DNA of 64,000 nucleotides from Actinomycetes bacterium (GCA_029782355.1 JAKOUY010000031.1:124001-188000); one strand, 5' to 3'. Positions 27,153-41,506 are shown, counted from the first letter of the stretch. The notes: generated by a model from the sequence alone, not told the origin. Translations and numbers: made by a program.

Positions 27153-28058
27153 TCAGCCCTTGACCGCTCCCGCAGTGAGACCCGAGACGACGAAGCGCTG
27201 CAGGAACAGCCACAGCACCAGAACGGGGATGGCGGCGATCAGCGCGCCGACGGCGAAGGCACCCCAGTTGTTGTCGAACCCGGCAAGGACGAAGCGGGAC
27301 AACCCGACGGCGGCGGTGCGCTGCTTCTCGTTGTTCTGGATGATGATGTCGGCGATCATGAACTCGCTCTGGCTGGCGACGAACGACAGCAGGCCGATGA
27401 CCGCCAGCACCGGCGCGGCCAGCGGGAGGATGATCTTGAAGAAGATCTGGGCGTGCGTCGCCCCGTCGACCACGGCCGACTCGTCGAGCTCGCGAGGGAT
27501 GGTGTCGAAGAACCCCTTCATCAGCCAGGTGTTCACCCCGAGCGCCCCGCCGAGGTAGACGAGGATCAGGCCCCAGTACGTGCCCAAGCCGATGCTGGGG
27601 AACATCCCCTTGACCCGTTGCATCAGCAGGAACAGGGCCACCGAGGCCAGCAGGTTGGGGAACATCTGGACCAGCAGGAGGAACAGCATCCCGCCGCGGC
27701 GGCCCGTGAAGCGCAGCCGGCTGAAGGCGTACGCGGCGCAGGCGCAGAGGAACACGGTCAGGATGGCGGTGACCCCGCCGACGATCAGCGAGTTGAGCAT
27801 CCACCGCCAGAACGGGCGCTTGACGAGCGTGCGGTAGTTGTTCAGCGAGACGCTCTCGGGGATCAGCTTCTGCGACTCCAGGCCGCCGGTGCTGAACGCC
27901 GCGGAGATGACCCACAGCACGGGGAACAGGGCGAAGACGCAGACGACGAGGGCGACGACGTGGCGCCACCCGGTGTCGACGAACCAGCCCTTGGCGGTTC
28001 GCTGGGTGCCGCTGCGCCCCTGGAACCGGGACCGGTCGGTTGCCGGGGTGGCGGTCAT
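27153..28058 (-). CDS. malG: Maltodextrin ABC transporter permease, MalG type
   Basis: 301 residues with six predicted membrane helices. The EAA loop that contacts the ATPase is clear: ELDESAVVDGATHAQIFFKIILPL, seen as DESAVVDGATHAQIFFKI in the middle third. The N-terminal GWFVDTGWRHVVALVVCVF is helix 1 and the end LQRFVVSGLTAGAVKG is the family's typical C-terminus (FVxGLTAGAVKG). It pairs with MalF in the membrane. The start codon shares a base with the malF stop, indicating coupling. Confidence 0.95.
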   Translation of the reverse strand: MTATPATDRSRFQGRSGTQRTAKGWFVDTGWRHVVALVVCVFALFPVLWVISAAFSTGGLESQKLIPESVSLNNYRTLVKRPFWRWMLNSLIVGGVTAILTVFLCACAAYAFSRLRFTGRRGGMLFLLLVQMFPNLLASVALFLLMQRVKGMFPSIGLGTYWGLILVYLGGALGVNTWLMKGFFDTIPRELDESAVVDGATHAQIFFKIILPLAAPVLAVIGLLSFVASQSEFMIADIIIQNNEKQRTAAVGLSRFVLAGFDNNWGAFAVGALIAAIPVLVLWLFLQRFVVSGLTAGAVKG

Positions 28059-29632
28059 CAGCGGACCTCCTCGAACATCTTCGTGTACCGGAAGCTGAAC
28101 GCGCTGATCGCCGCGACGATGAGGAAGATGATCACGCCGAGGGCCGAGGCCAAGCCGTAGTCGGCGCCGCGGCCACCGCCGAAGGCGATCTTGTACATGT
28201 ACGAGATGAGGATGTCCGTCGATCCGGCGTCACTGCCCTGGACCGCCGGCCGGCCCTCGGTCAGCAGGTAGACGATGTTGAAGTTGTTGAAGTTGAAGGC
28301 GAACGAGGCGATCAGCAGCGGGGCCACGGCGATGAGCAGCAGCGGGAAGGTGATCCGCCGGAAGGCGGTGAACCCGGTGGCCCCGTCGACTACGGCGGCT
28401 TCCTTGAGGTCCGACGGGATGCCCTGCAACGCCCCGGTGCACACCAGGAACATGTACGGGAACCCCAGCCACAGGTTGACCAGCAGGATCGACGCCCGCG
28501 CCCAGTTGGGTTGGTTGAGCCACGGGATGCTGGTGCCGAGGTAGCGGTTGAGCACCCCGAAGGTCTGGTTGAACATGCCGCGCCACACGAGCGCGGTCAT
28601 GAAGCTGGGCAGCGCATAGGGAATGACCATCGCCAGCCGGTACCAGCGTTTGCCCTTCATCCGCTCGCTGGAGAACACGATGGCGAGGAACAGCCCGAGG
28701 GCGAAGGTCAGCAGCACGGAGCCGATGGCGAACACCAGCGTCCACAGGAACACCCGCAGGAAGGTGCCGGTGAGCTGCAACCGACCGTAGTTGCGGGTCC
28801 CGATGAACGCCCGCCACCCGGGCAGCAACCGCTGGCCGCTGTCGCTGACGAACGAACCGTCCTGCTCGTGGTACACGGTCTTGGTGGCCGTGTCGGTCAT
28901 GGTGTTCGACGCCGCGTCGTAGGTGATCCCCTGGGTCTTGGCGAAGGCGCTGGTGAGGCTGTCGTTGGAGATCTCCCCAGCCGGGCTGGGGACCTTGAAG
29001 GCCTGGATCTCGGTTTGGCGGGAGGTCGCCTGGCCGAGGTTGAGGGCCGTGTAGCCCTCGATCGTCGAGCGGATGCCCTGCTTGACGATCTGGCCGGCGG
29101 CAACCGGGGTGGTGCCCTGCTTGGTCCCGAGCAGCACGTTGCCCTGGGCGTCGGTGAGCAGGAACGCCAGCTCCCCGGTGGGCGACCCCTTGGCCAGGAC
29201 CTGCAGCTTGTACTTGACGGCGTTGCTCGACGCGCCGATCGAGTTGCGCTGGATCAGCTCGATGGCCTGGCTCTTGGACAGGTTGTTGCCCGTGCCGTAG
29301 TTGGTCAGCGAGTTGTAGACGGTGTACGCCACCGGATAGAGCACGAAGATCGCCAGGAAGATGGTGCCGGGGATGAGGTACTTGGCCGGGATCCACCGCC
29401 GACCACCGAGGTAGGTGGCGTCGATGACCACCAGCGAGACGACCGTGAAGACGGCGAAGGCCCAGTCGTGATGGCTGACCATCACGCTGAGCCCGAAGAT
29501 GGCCACGGCGTTGAACGCGGCGAGCAGGAGGATCTTCAGCAGCAGCCCGCCGACCTTGATCGAGCACGTCGGGCCGGGGGCGCAAGCGCCCCGGGCCCGA
29601 CGTGCTCTGATGAGCCGAGGGCGATGTCGCAA
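28058..29632 (-). CDS. malF: Maltodextrin ABC transporter permease, MalF type (start uncertain)
   Basis: The core is a clear MalF: an N-terminal helix pair (LLLKILLLAAFNAVAIFG), a helix at IPGTIFLAIFVLYPVAYTVYNS, a periplasmic P2-like insert of about 170 residues, then the permease bundle with the EAA loop DLKEAAVVDGATGFTAFRRITFP. The start is unclear. The in-frame TTG at 29632 lacks a good ribosome binding site and its reading runs through a 46-nt hairpin. An ATG at 29660, 4 nt after malE, has a better context and a normal-looking N-terminus but is one base out of frame. A frameshift in the hairpin, natural or a sequencing error, is possible. Confidence 0.88.
   Translation of the reverse strand: MRHRPRLIRARRARGACAPGPTCSIKVGGLLLKILLLAAFNAVAIFGLSVMVSHHDWAFAVFTVVSLVVIDATYLGGRRWIPAKYLIPGTIFLAIFVLYPVAYTVYNSLTNYGTGNNLSKSQAIELIQRNSIGASSNAVKYKLQVLAKGSPTGELAFLLTDAQGNVLLGTKQGTTPVAAGQIVKQGIRSTIEGYTALNLGQATSRQTEIQAFKVPSPAGEISNDSLTSAFAKTQGITYDAASNTMTDTATKTVYHEQDGSFVSDSGQRLLPGWRAFIGTRNYGRLQLTGTFLRVFLWTLVFAIGSVLLTFALGLFLAIVFSSERMKGKRWYRLAMVIPYALPSFMTALVWRGMFNQTFGVLNRYLGTSIPWLNQPNWARASILLVNLWLGFPYMFLVCTGALQGIPSDLKEAAVVDGATGFTAFRRITFPLLLIAVAPLLIASFAFNFNNFNIVYLLTEGRPAVQGSDAGSTDILISYMYKIAFGGGRGADYGLASALGVIIFLIVAAISAFSFRYTKMFEEVR
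29562..29607 (-). other. malE-malF intergenic hairpin, 22-bp stem
   Basis: Arms 29562-29583 and 29586-29607 pair over 22 positions with only one G.G mismatch and a 2-nt AA loop; the outer part is GAGCACGTCGGGCC / GGCCCGACGTGCTC with one offset. It follows malE in the operon. Hairpins at this place are known in mal-type operons, where they stabilise or partly terminate the binding-protein mRNA so that MalE is made in excess of the permease. Confidence 0.75.
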
Positions 29633-29664
29633 CGTCCGCTGCGGTCGATCCCCGGCTCATGCGG

Positions 29665-30978
29665 TCACCCGCCGATCTTGGCGCGGATGGCGGTGGCGGC
29701 GTCCTGGAACGCCTTGGTGGGATCGCTACCGCTGAAGATCGCCGTGTAGGCGTCGGTCCAGGCGGTCCACACCGAGGCCATCGCCGGGATGGCGGGCATC
29801 GGCTGACCGGACTGGCCGGCGGCACCGAAACCGGCGGTGTCGGCGTCGGACTTGACCTTGTCGAAGGCCGAGGTCATCGCCGGGGCGCGGCCGCCAGCCT
29901 TGTACAGGTCGAGCATGACCTGCTCGGTGTTGACGTAGTCGGACAGGAAGCTCTTGGCCAGGTCAGCCTTCTTGGAGAAGGCCGAGATCATGAAGCCCTG
30001 CACGCCCACGAACACGGCCGGGGCCTTGCCGCCTTCGGTCAGCGGCGGGATCGGCTCGACGGCGTACTTGACGCCCTTGGCCTTGAACCCACGCTCGGCA
30101 TCGTTGACCGCCCACGGCCCGGTGATGGCGAACGGCGCCTTCCCGCTGGCGAACTTCTCGATCATGATGTCGTAGTTGACGTCCTTGTTGATCAGGCCCT
30201 CGGACGACCACTTGGCGAAGTTCTTGGCCGACTCCAGCGCCTCGGGGGTGTCCAGACCGAGCTTGGTCGGGTCGTAGGTCCCATCGGCGTTCTGGGCGAA
30301 CACGCTGGCACCCGTCATGGTGAACAGCGGGTAGTTGTGGTACGGGTCGGCCGTGCCCTCCTGGATGGCCAGGGGGATGTCGACCTTGCCGGCGGCCTTC
30401 AGGTCCAGGGCGGCCTTCTCCACGTCGGCCCACGTCTTCGGGGCGTCGGGCACCAGGTCGGTGTTGCGGATCAGGGCGATGTTCTCGATGGCGTACGGCA
30501 GGCCGTAGAGCTTGCCGTCGTAGGTGAAGGCCTTCTTGGCCACGTCGGCGTAGCCGGACAGGTCGATGTCGAGCGGGGCGACCGCACCGTTGGCCACCAG
30601 CTCGCCGAGCCAGTCGTGGGCGCCGACGATGATGTCCGGGCCCTCACCGGCCGGGCCGGACTTGGACAGGTTGTCGCGGATCTTGTCGGACGGCACCAGC
30701 TGGACGACGACCTTGACGCCCTCGGCCTTGGCGAAGGCCTCGGCCAGCGGGTCGAGGACCTGCTTGCGGGTGTCATCGGCCCAGATCACCAGGTCGGCGT
30801 CGCCGCGCGTCGGCGGGACGTACTCGGTGGTGGGTGTCGTCGCCGGCGGCGCAGCGGCCGCGGTCCCGGCAGTCGTCCCCGGCGTGGTGCCGGGTGTGGT
30901 GGCTGATGCGGTTGCTGCTGCAGCGGCCACCATGCTGGTGATCAGCGCCGCCGCGGCGAGCGAGTTGCGGAAACGCAC
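29665..30978 (-). CDS. malE: Maltodextrin-binding protein of the ABC importer, MalE type
   Basis: 437 residues. The Sec signal peptide (MRFRNSLAAAALITSMVAAA) is followed by a Thr/Ala/Pro-rich linker up to about residue 55, then the mature binding domain: DLVIWADDTRKQVLDPLAEAF, GPDIIVGAHDWLGELV, YGLPYAIENIALIRN, APFAITGPWAV and the closing PTKAFQDAATAI, all of the MalE family. There is no lipobox cysteine, which is odd for a monoderm importer; the linker may hold the protein near the wall or membrane. It is the first gene of the mal operon and should be the most abundant product. Confidence 0.94.
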   Translation of the reverse strand: MRFRNSLAAAALITSMVAAAAATASATTPGTTPGTTAGTAAAAPPATTPTTEYVPPTRGDADLVIWADDTRKQVLDPLAEAFAKAEGVKVVVQLVPSDKIRDNLSKSGPAGEGPDIIVGAHDWLGELVANGAVAPLDIDLSGYADVAKKAFTYDGKLYGLPYAIENIALIRNTDLVPDAPKTWADVEKAALDLKAAGKVDIPLAIQEGTADPYHNYPLFTMTGASVFAQNADGTYDPTKLGLDTPEALESAKNFAKWSSEGLINKDVNYDIMIEKFASGKAPFAITGPWAVNDAERGFKAKGVKYAVEPIPPLTEGGKAPAVFVGVQGFMISAFSKKADLAKSFLSDYVNTEQVMLDLYKAGGRAPAMTSAFDKVKSDADTAGFGAAGQSGQPMPAIPAMASVWTAWTDAYTAIFSGSDPTKAFQDAATAIRAKIGG

Positions 30979-31020
30979 GTCTCCCCCTTGGGTTGTCGGC
31001 TGGGCGGAAGGCCCAGAGTC

Positions 31021-31057
31021 CGGTGCGATGCACCGTACTGACCTAGGTGTAGCACCT
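31021..31057. promoter_or_regulatory. Two dyads upstream of the mal operon
   Basis: CGGTGC-GAT-GCACCG (31021-31035) and AGGTG-TAG-CACCT (31045-31057) lie 43-79 bp upstream of the malE start. Both are perfect short inverted repeats with a GGTG...CACC core and 10 bp between them. They are plausible sites for the maltodextrin regulator, whose gene is not in the window. Confidence 0.4.
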
Positions 31058-31092
31058 CGGCCGTGGGCCGGGCCACAACCGCTGACGATCCG

Positions 31093-34259
<3,167 letters not shown>

Positions 34260-34267
<8 letters not shown>

Positions 34268-35609
34268 GCCGCTCCTCGCTCATGGACCGCAGCGCGGCGT
34301 CGAGCTCGGCGGGCACGTCGATGCGCCGGTGGGCACCGCCGGTCACGACGTCGCGCCCGTCGACGGTCACGGTGGTCACGTCGTCGGCGGTGGCCGCCAG
34401 GAAGGCGGTGGCCAGCGGGTCGGCGGTGCCCCCGGCGGTGCGCCGGCTGGTGAGCGACACGGTGACCAGGTCGGCGCGGGCACCGACGCGCAGCTCCCCG
34501 GCGTCGTCCCAACCCAGGGCGTGGTGCCCGGCCGCGGTGGCGGTGTGCAGCAGCTGGGTGGGGGAGAACACGCCGCGCCGACCGCTGACGGCGCGCTGGC
34601 CCCACTCCACGGCACGGCTCTCGGCCAGCAGGTCGATGACCGCCTGGGAGTCCGTCCCGACCGTCAGCGTGGCGCCGGCGCGGTGCAGGGTGGCTGCCGG
34701 GCCGATGCCGTCGGCCAGGTCGGCCTCGGTGGTGGGGCACAGGCAGATCGTGGCGCCGGCCGACCCGAGGGCGGCGACGTCGTCGGCGGTCAGGTGGGTG
34801 GCGTGGACTGCGGTGAAGGCCGGACCGAGCGCACCCGTGGCGGCCAGGAGCTGCACCGGGGTGCAGCCATGGACGGCGAGGCTGGCCTCGTTCTCCGCCG
34901 GTTGCTCGCTGACGTGGGCGTGCAGCGGAACACCGGCGGCCGCAGCCCACCCGGCCAGCCGGGCGATGGACGCCGGGTCGACGGCGCGCACCGAGTGGGC
35001 CGCCGCGCCCAGGCGTTGGGTGGGCCACAGCGACAGCTGGCCGACCCGCTCGATCCAGTCGTCGACGGAGCCGTCGACGAAGCGCTGCTGGACGCCGTCC
35101 GCCGGCCGGTAGCCACCGGTGTCGAGCCCGCCGTGGAGGTACAGCGTGTCCAGCAGGGTGATCCGCAGCCCGGCGTCGGTGGACGCGGCGAGGATCGCGT
35201 TGGCCATCGCGTTGGGATCGGCGTACGGGCGACCGTGCGGATCGTGGTGGACGTAGTGGAACTCGCCGACGCAGGTGATCCCGGCGCAGACCATCTCGGC
35301 GAAGGTCGCCCGGGCCAGGCGGTAGGCGCTCTCCGGAGTCAGCTGGGCGGCGACCGCGTACATCCGCTCCCGCCAGGTCCAGAACGTGCCGCCATCGCCG
35401 TGGGTGCGGTGGCGCAGGGCCCGGTGGAAGGCGTGGCTGTGGACGTTGGCCAGGCCGGCCATGCTCAGCCCGGGGCGCCGCTCGACGCCGGGACCGGGGT
35501 CCGAGCCCGTGGCGACCGAGGTGAACCGACCGTCGGCCAGACCGAGGGACACCCCGGCGCAGACCTGGCCGCCGACGACGGCCCACTCACACCAGATCGT
35601 CCGCTGCAC
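34260..35609 (-). CDS. hutF: Formimidoylglutamate deiminase
   Basis: Removes the imino group of N-formimidoyl-L-glutamate to give N-formyl-L-glutamate and ammonia (the five-step Hut route). 449 residues from a GTG at 35609. It is an amidohydrolase with LANVHSHAFHRALRH (His57/His59), FTWRERMYAVAA-type text as TFWTWRERM, ITCVGEFHYVHHDPHG, HAHVSEQPAENEA and VGTDSQAVIDLL, all HutF-specific. A longer reading upstream lies within the def gene and was rejected. The expected next enzyme, HutG (N-formylglutamate deformylase), is absent from the window. Confidence 0.95.
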
Positions 35610-35617
35610 GGGCGGTC

Positions 35618-36187
35618 CTACGAACCGACTCGCCGGACGAACTGGGTGATCCGCTCGACGAAGGCGGCCCGGTGGTGACGGTCGAACTCGTCCCACGTCG
35701 CCAGGGTGGCCGGATCCGCGCGGTCGACGATCAGCGTGCCGTCGAGGTGGTCGCACTCGTGCTGCCAGGTGCCGGCGGTGAGTCCGCGGACGATCTGGTC
35801 GTGGGCCACCCCGTGGCGGTCGAGGTACTGGACGCGCACGGAGACGTGGCGGGTCACGTCGCCGCGCAGCGGGACGCTCAGGCAGCCCTCGTTGTTGACG
35901 AAGGTCTCGTCGTCGAGCGGGGTGATCACCGGGTTGATCGCCACCGTCAGCGGGATCCGTGGCTTGTACGGGTAGCGCGGGTTGTCCTCGACCTCGATCG
36001 CCACGGCGCGCCGGGCGATGCCGATCTGCGGGGCGGCGAGTCCGGCGCCGTGGGCGGCGCGCATCGAGTCGACCAGGTCGTCGATCATCGACTGCATCTC
36101 CGGGCCGGCGAGCTCGGCCGGGTCGATCGGTGCGGCGACGCCTCGCAGGACCGGATCGCCGATCTGGCGGATCGGGCAGGCGCTCAC
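35618..36187 (-). CDS. def: Peptide deformylase homologue in the hut operon
   Basis: 189 residues. All three deformylase motifs are intact: GAGLAAPQIG (47-56), EGCLS (100-104) with the metal-binding Cys102, and QHECDHLDG (142-150) with the HExxH-type metal site. Ordinary Def removes formyl from new proteins. Here it lies between a dioxygenase and hutF, overlapping the former (GTGA; an alternative GTG two codons upstream is at 36193), with HutF 8 bp away. Because HutG is missing, it may instead or also deformylate N-formylglutamate, the product of HutF. The fold call is secure; the pathway role is inference. Confidence 0.9.
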   Translation of the reverse strand: MSACPIRQIGDPVLRGVAAPIDPAELAGPEMQSMIDDLVDSMRAAHGAGLAAPQIGIARRAVAIEVEDNPRYPYKPRIPLTVAINPVITPLDDETFVNNEGCLSVPLRGDVTRHVSVRVQYLDRHGVAHDQIVRGLTAGTWQHECDHLDGTLIVDRADPATLATWDEFDRHHRAAFVERITQFVRRVGS

Positions 36188-36980
36188 GGCCACAGCACCG
36201 GGAACAGCGGGTGCTCGAGGGCGGCACCGACGGCCAGCTCGTCAGCCAGACCGGGGAACGGCGGCGAGGTGGCCCACGGCCGCGGCGCGTGGCGCATGTC
36301 GTCGCCGAGGAACCGCACGCTGAGCACACGGCGCCTGGCCCCGCCCGGGGCGACGCCCGCCGAGCCGTGGACGGTGAGCATGTGGAAGAACACGGCATCG
36401 CCGGGTTGCAGCGCCCAGGCCAGCACCGGCCAGCGCTGCGGATCGGCGTCGAAGTCGGGGAGCTCGGCCAGGGAGCCCTCGGGGAACCACTTGGCCTGCG
36501 TGTCCATGAAGCTGCGCGGCATGTACCACGGGCCGCGGTGGGTGCCGGCCACGAAGCGCAGCGTGCTCGCCACCGGGACCGGGTCGACGGGCAGCCACAT
36601 CGACGTGTTCTGCATGCCGTCGACGTTGTAGTACGGCTGGTCCTGGTGCCACGGGGTCGACTGGCGGGTCCCGGGCTCCTTGACCAGGACGTGGTCGTGG
36701 TAGAGGCGAACCGTCGTCGCCCCCATCAACTCGGCAGCGATGGTTGCGGCCGGCGAGTCGCGGATGAACCGCTCCATCTCGGGCAGGCGCTGCCAGTTGC
36801 AGAAGTCCTCGACGAAGGCCCCGTCGTCCGCGGCCGAGGCCCGCTTGGCCAGCGGGGAGAGCGAGGCCAGGTTGGCGTCGATCGCCGCCTCGGCCAGGGC
36901 CAGGTGGGCGGGGCTGAACGCGTCGCGCACGCACACCGCGCCGTCGCGCTGGTAGTCGCCCTCGACGGTGTAGCCGGCCA

Positions 36981-36981
<1 letters not shown>
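36184..36981 (-). CDS. Phytanoyl-CoA dioxygenase-family oxygenase in the hut operon
   Basis: 265 residues from an ATG that overlaps the hutU stop (TGATG). Fe(II) ligands can be placed: His112 and Asp114 in TPWHQDQPYYN and His205 in MLTVHGSAGV, with the 2-oxoglutarate-binding Arg just after (RRRVLSVRFLGDD). The segment SMWLPVDPVPVASTLRFVAGTHRG is typical of the PhyH/ectoine-hydroxylase group. Co-transcription with hutU and def suggests a substrate related to histidine or one of its derivatives, but nothing in the sequence identifies it. It is not part of the known Hut pathway. Confidence 0.88.
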
Positions 36982-38639
<1,658 letters not shown>

Positions 38640-38714
38640 CCCGGCAGTGTCCCGCGCCGCCGATTCGATTGTCAAGTGTTGACACTCGTTGTCAACTCGT
38701 GACAATCTGCTCGG
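38640..38714. promoter_or_regulatory. hut control region with near-perfect 39-bp palindrome (38668-38706)
   Basis: Between divergent hutU and the IclR gene lies a palindrome from ATTGTCA (38668) to TGACAAT (38706). It contains four alternating TTGTCA/TGACAA-like half-sites: ATTGTCA, GTTGACA, TGTCAAC and TGACAAT, with few mismatches between the halves. Its end is 8 bp from the IclR start. It is strongly AT-rich for this genome. It is almost surely the operator for the IclR-type regulator, probably controlling both hutU and the iclR-hutH pair, with urocanate the likely inducer as in other Hut systems. Confidence 0.75.
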
Positions 38715-39416
38715 GTGACCGAGGAGACCGACGCCGACGGCGTGCCCCGCTCGATCGGTCGGGTGCTCGACGTGCTCGAGGCGGTGGTCGACGCAGCCAT
38801 GGTCGACGGTCCGGCCAATCTCACCGCCGTCGCTCTGGCCACCGGATTGACGCCCACCACGGCGCTGCGCCACCTGCGCGCCCTCGACCAGCGCGGCTAC
38901 GTCGAGCGGGCCGCCAACGGGTCCTACGGGCCGGGGCCGACGCTCCTGCGCCTGGCCACCGTCACCCTGCGCCACGGCCCGGCCTCGTCGTTGATCAGCG
39001 CCTCCCGTCCGTACCTCGACACCTTGGCGGCGACGACCGGGGAGTCCAGCTACCTGACCGTCGTCGCCGGGACGGACGCGCTGTACCTGGCGATGGCCGA
39101 GAGCCCGCGCGCCATCCGCCACGTCGGCTGGGCCGGGCGCACCGTGCCACTCGCCGGGTCGGCGGCCGGGGAGGCGTTGCGCGGCGAGCCCGGCGCCCAT
39201 GTGCGCGTCGGTGCGGTCGAGCCGGACATCACCGCGGTCGCCGCCGGCGTGCGCGTCGGCGGGGCGGTCGTGGCCGCCCTGTCGGTCGTCGGGCCTTCGC
39301 ACCGGATGAGCGGCGCCACGCTGGAGTCGATCCGCCAGCTGGTGGTGACCACCGCCGACGACTTCGGTGCCCACCTCGCCGCCCACGTCCCGGCGGGCGT
39401 GGTGGTGACCTCGTGA
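38715..39416 (+). CDS. IclR-family regulator of histidine utilisation
   Basis: 233 residues from a GTG 8 bp beyond a palindromic operator. The N-terminal winged helix is visible ([14 protein letters not shown], then [31 protein letters not shown]), followed by the IclR effector domain ([46 protein letters not shown]). Domain 2 is somewhat shortened compared with typical 250-residue IclR proteins. The stop overlaps the hutH start by GTGA, so regulator and enzyme are co-translated. Autoregulation and control of divergent hutU are expected from the shared operator. Confidence 0.9.
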   Translation: MTEETDADGVPRSIGRVLDVLEAVVDAAMVDGPANLTAVALATGLTPTTALRHLRALDQRGYVERAANGSYGPGPTLLRLATVTLRHGPASSLISASRPYLDTLAATTGESSYLTVVAGTDALYLAMAESPRAIRHVGWAGRTVPLAGSAAGEALRGEPGAHVRVGAVEPDITAVAAGVRVGGAVVAALSVVGPSHRMSGATLESIRQLVVTTADDFGAHLAAHVPAGVVVTS

Positions 39417-40969
39417 GTCCGGCGGCGGGGGTCCGCCTCGATGGCCACGGGGTGACCGTCGAGCAGGTCGTCGCCGTGGCCCGCCGTGGCGCACCCGTCG
39501 AGTTGACCCGCTCGGCGATCGAGCGGATGTCCGTGGCCCGGGCGCTGGTCGAGGACCTGGCCCACGGCGAGCCGGTGTACGGCATCTCCACCGGGTTCGG
39601 TGCGCTGGCCAACGTGTCGATCCCCGAAGACCGCCGCGCCGCGCTGCAGGCCGCGCTGGTCCGCTCCCACGCCGCCGGGATGGGCCCGCCGGTGGAGGCC
39701 GAGGTGGTCCGGGCGATGATCTTCCTGCGGGCCCGGACCCTGGCGCTCGGCGCCAGCGGTGCTCGCCCGGTGGTGGCCCAGCGGATGGTCGATCTGCTCA
39801 ACCACGGCATCACCCCGGTGGTGCCGGAGTACGGCTCGCTCGGGGCCAGCGGCGATCTGGCCCCGCTGGCCCACGCCGCCCTGGTGCTCATGGGCGAGGG
39901 TCGCGCCGTGGTCGGTGGCAACGTGGTCGGCGGCAACGAGGTCGACGGCGCCACGGCGCTGCGCGACGCCGGGCTGGAGTCCGTGTCGCTGCGCGACAAG
40001 GAGGGCCTCTCGGTCACCAATGGGACGGACGCGATCCTTGGCATGCTGTGCCTCGCCGTGGCCGATGCCTCGGTGCTGCTGCGCCAGGCGGACATGGTGG
40101 CGGCGATGACTGTGGAGGGCATGCTGGGCACCGACCGGCCGTTCGCCGCCGATCTCCAGGCGTTGCGCCCGCAGCCCGGCCAGGCGGTCAGCGCGGCCAA
40201 CCTGCGGGCCATGCTGGCCGGTTCGCCGCTGGTGGCCAGCCACCGCCACGGCGACGACCGGGTACAGGACGCCTACTCGTTGCGCTGCACGCCGCAGGTC
40301 CACGGTGCGGCGCGCGACACCCTCGATCACGTCCGCCGCGTGGCCGGATGGGAGCTGGCCGCGGCGATCGACAACCCGATGGTGTTGCCGGATGGTCGGG
40401 TCGAGTCGTGCGGCAACTTCCACGGCGCCCCGCTCGGCTTCGCCGCCGACTTCCTGGCCATCGCCCTGGCCGAGGTCGGGGCCATCGCCGAGCGGCGGAT
40501 GGACCGCCTGCTGGACAAGACCCGCTCCCACGGGCTGCCGCCGTTCCTGGCCGAGGACCCCGGCGTGGACAGCGGGATGATGATCGCCCACTACACCGCG
40601 GCGGCGATGTGCGCCGAGAACCGCCGCCTGGCGGCGCCCGCCTCGGTGGACTCGCTGCCCACCTCGGGCATGCAGGAGGACCACGTCTCGATGGCCTGGG
40701 GTGCGGCGCGCAAGCTGCGCCGGGTGGTCGACAACGTCCGGCGGATCCTGGCCGTCGAGTGGTGCATCGCCGCCCGGGCCATCGACCTGCGCGGCGCGGT
40801 GGCCGAGCCGGCCGCGGCCACGGGCGCGGCGCTGGGCGTGCTGCGCACGCGGGTGCCGGGCCTCGGGCCCGATCGCTTCCTGGCCCCGGAGCTCGCCGCC
40901 GCCGCCGAGCTGCTGGCCGACGACGCGCCGGCAACGGCCCTGGCCGGCGTCGGCGTCGAACTGGGGTGA
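39413..40969 (+). CDS. hutH: Histidine ammonia-lyase
   Basis: First step of histidine degradation, releasing ammonia to give trans-urocanate. 518 residues from the GTG that overlaps the IclR stop. The self-forming MIO cofactor triad Ala-Ser-Gly is at residues 145-147 in [53 protein letters not shown] and [12 protein letters not shown] are the other standard blocks. A long upstream reading overlapping the regulator was rejected. A small hairpin follows the stop. Confidence 0.97.
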   Translation: MSPAAGVRLDGHGVTVEQVVAVARRGAPVELTRSAIERMSVARALVEDLAHGEPVYGISTGFGALANVSIPEDRRAALQAALVRSHAAGMGPPVEAEVVRAMIFLRARTLALGASGARPVVAQRMVDLLNHGITPVVPEYGSLGASGDLAPLAHAALVLMGEGRAVVGGNVVGGNEVDGATALRDAGLESVSLRDKEGLSVTNGTDAILGMLCLAVADASVLLRQADMVAAMTVEGMLGTDRPFAADLQALRPQPGQAVSAANLRAMLAGSPLVASHRHGDDRVQDAYSLRCTPQVHGAARDTLDHVRRVAGWELAAAIDNPMVLPDGRVESCGNFHGAPLGFAADFLAIALAEVGAIAERRMDRLLDKTRSHGLPPFLAEDPGVDSGMMIAHYTAAAMCAENRRLAAPASVDSLPTSGMQEDHVSMAWGAARKLRRVVDNVRRILAVEWCIAARAIDLRGAVAEPAAATGAALGVLRTRVPGLGPDRFLAPELAAAAELLADDAPATALAGVGVELG

Positions 40970-40973
40970 TCCT

Positions 40974-40989
40974 GCCGGCGTCCGCCGGC
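40974..40989. terminator. Short GC hairpin between convergent hutH and hypothetical gene
   Basis: GCCGGCG and CGCCGGC, perfect 7-bp complements separated by 2 nt, fall exactly between the hutH stop and the stop of the convergent gene. The loop is tight and there is no T-tract, so termination is plausible but not certain. Confidence 0.35.
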
Positions 40990-41487
40990 TCAGGTCTGCG
41001 GGCGGTCGCCGGGCACGTCCGGCCGCGGCGCGTCGGCGGGTGCCGGCGTGTTCCGGGGGCGTCGTTTGTCGTGGGCGGCCTTCGGTGCGGCCTTCGGCGT
41101 GGGCTTGGGTGCGGGTGCCGTGCCGCGAGCCGCGGCAGCGAAGCGCCGGTCCTCGGCGGCGGTCTGGGCGTCGGGCTCCCGTGGCCGGAACACCGTTGGA
41201 TCGGACTCGTCGAACGCCACCTTCTGGCGCGACGGATCGCAACGGACCTTGACGCGTTGGCCTTCCTCCGGAGCCCGGAACCTGCCGGACTTGGTCTGCC
41301 ACGGGCCCTTCAGGACCGCCCGGAACGGCGGTGAGCCGTCGCTCGGGTGCACGTCGAGGACGTAGTCGAAGGCCTCGCTCACCCCATGTGCGGCGGAGTA
41401 CTCCACCTTGCGCAGGCCGAACCATCGCCGACCGGTCTTCCGGGCGACCACGGTGGCCGTGCCGGGCTGCTGCAGGCGGTCGAACAT
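40990..41487 (-). CDS. Conserved-looking hypothetical protein with basic tail
   Basis: 165 residues. The first 110 look like a small beta-rich domain: TATVVARKTGRRWFGLRKVE, FDYVLDVHPSDGSPPFRAVL, then EEGQRVKVRCDPSRQKVAFD. This resembles short actinobacterial proteins of unknown role that handle extracytoplasmic or DNA-related functions, but I cannot name the family. The C-terminal 55 residues are a Lys/Pro/Ala-rich disordered tail. No signal peptide or membrane helix is seen. It is convergent with hutH and 19 bp downstream of the membrane-protein gene on the same strand. Confidence 0.6.
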   Translation of the reverse strand: MFDRLQQPGTATVVARKTGRRWFGLRKVEYSAAHGVSEAFDYVLDVHPSDGSPPFRAVLKGPWQTKSGRFRAPEEGQRVKVRCDPSRQKVAFDESDPTVFRPREPDAQTAAEDRRFAAAARGTAPAPKPTPKAAPKAAHDKRRPRNTPAPADAPRPDVPGDRPQT

Positions 41488-41506
41488 CGTCCTACCGTAT
41501 TCGACG

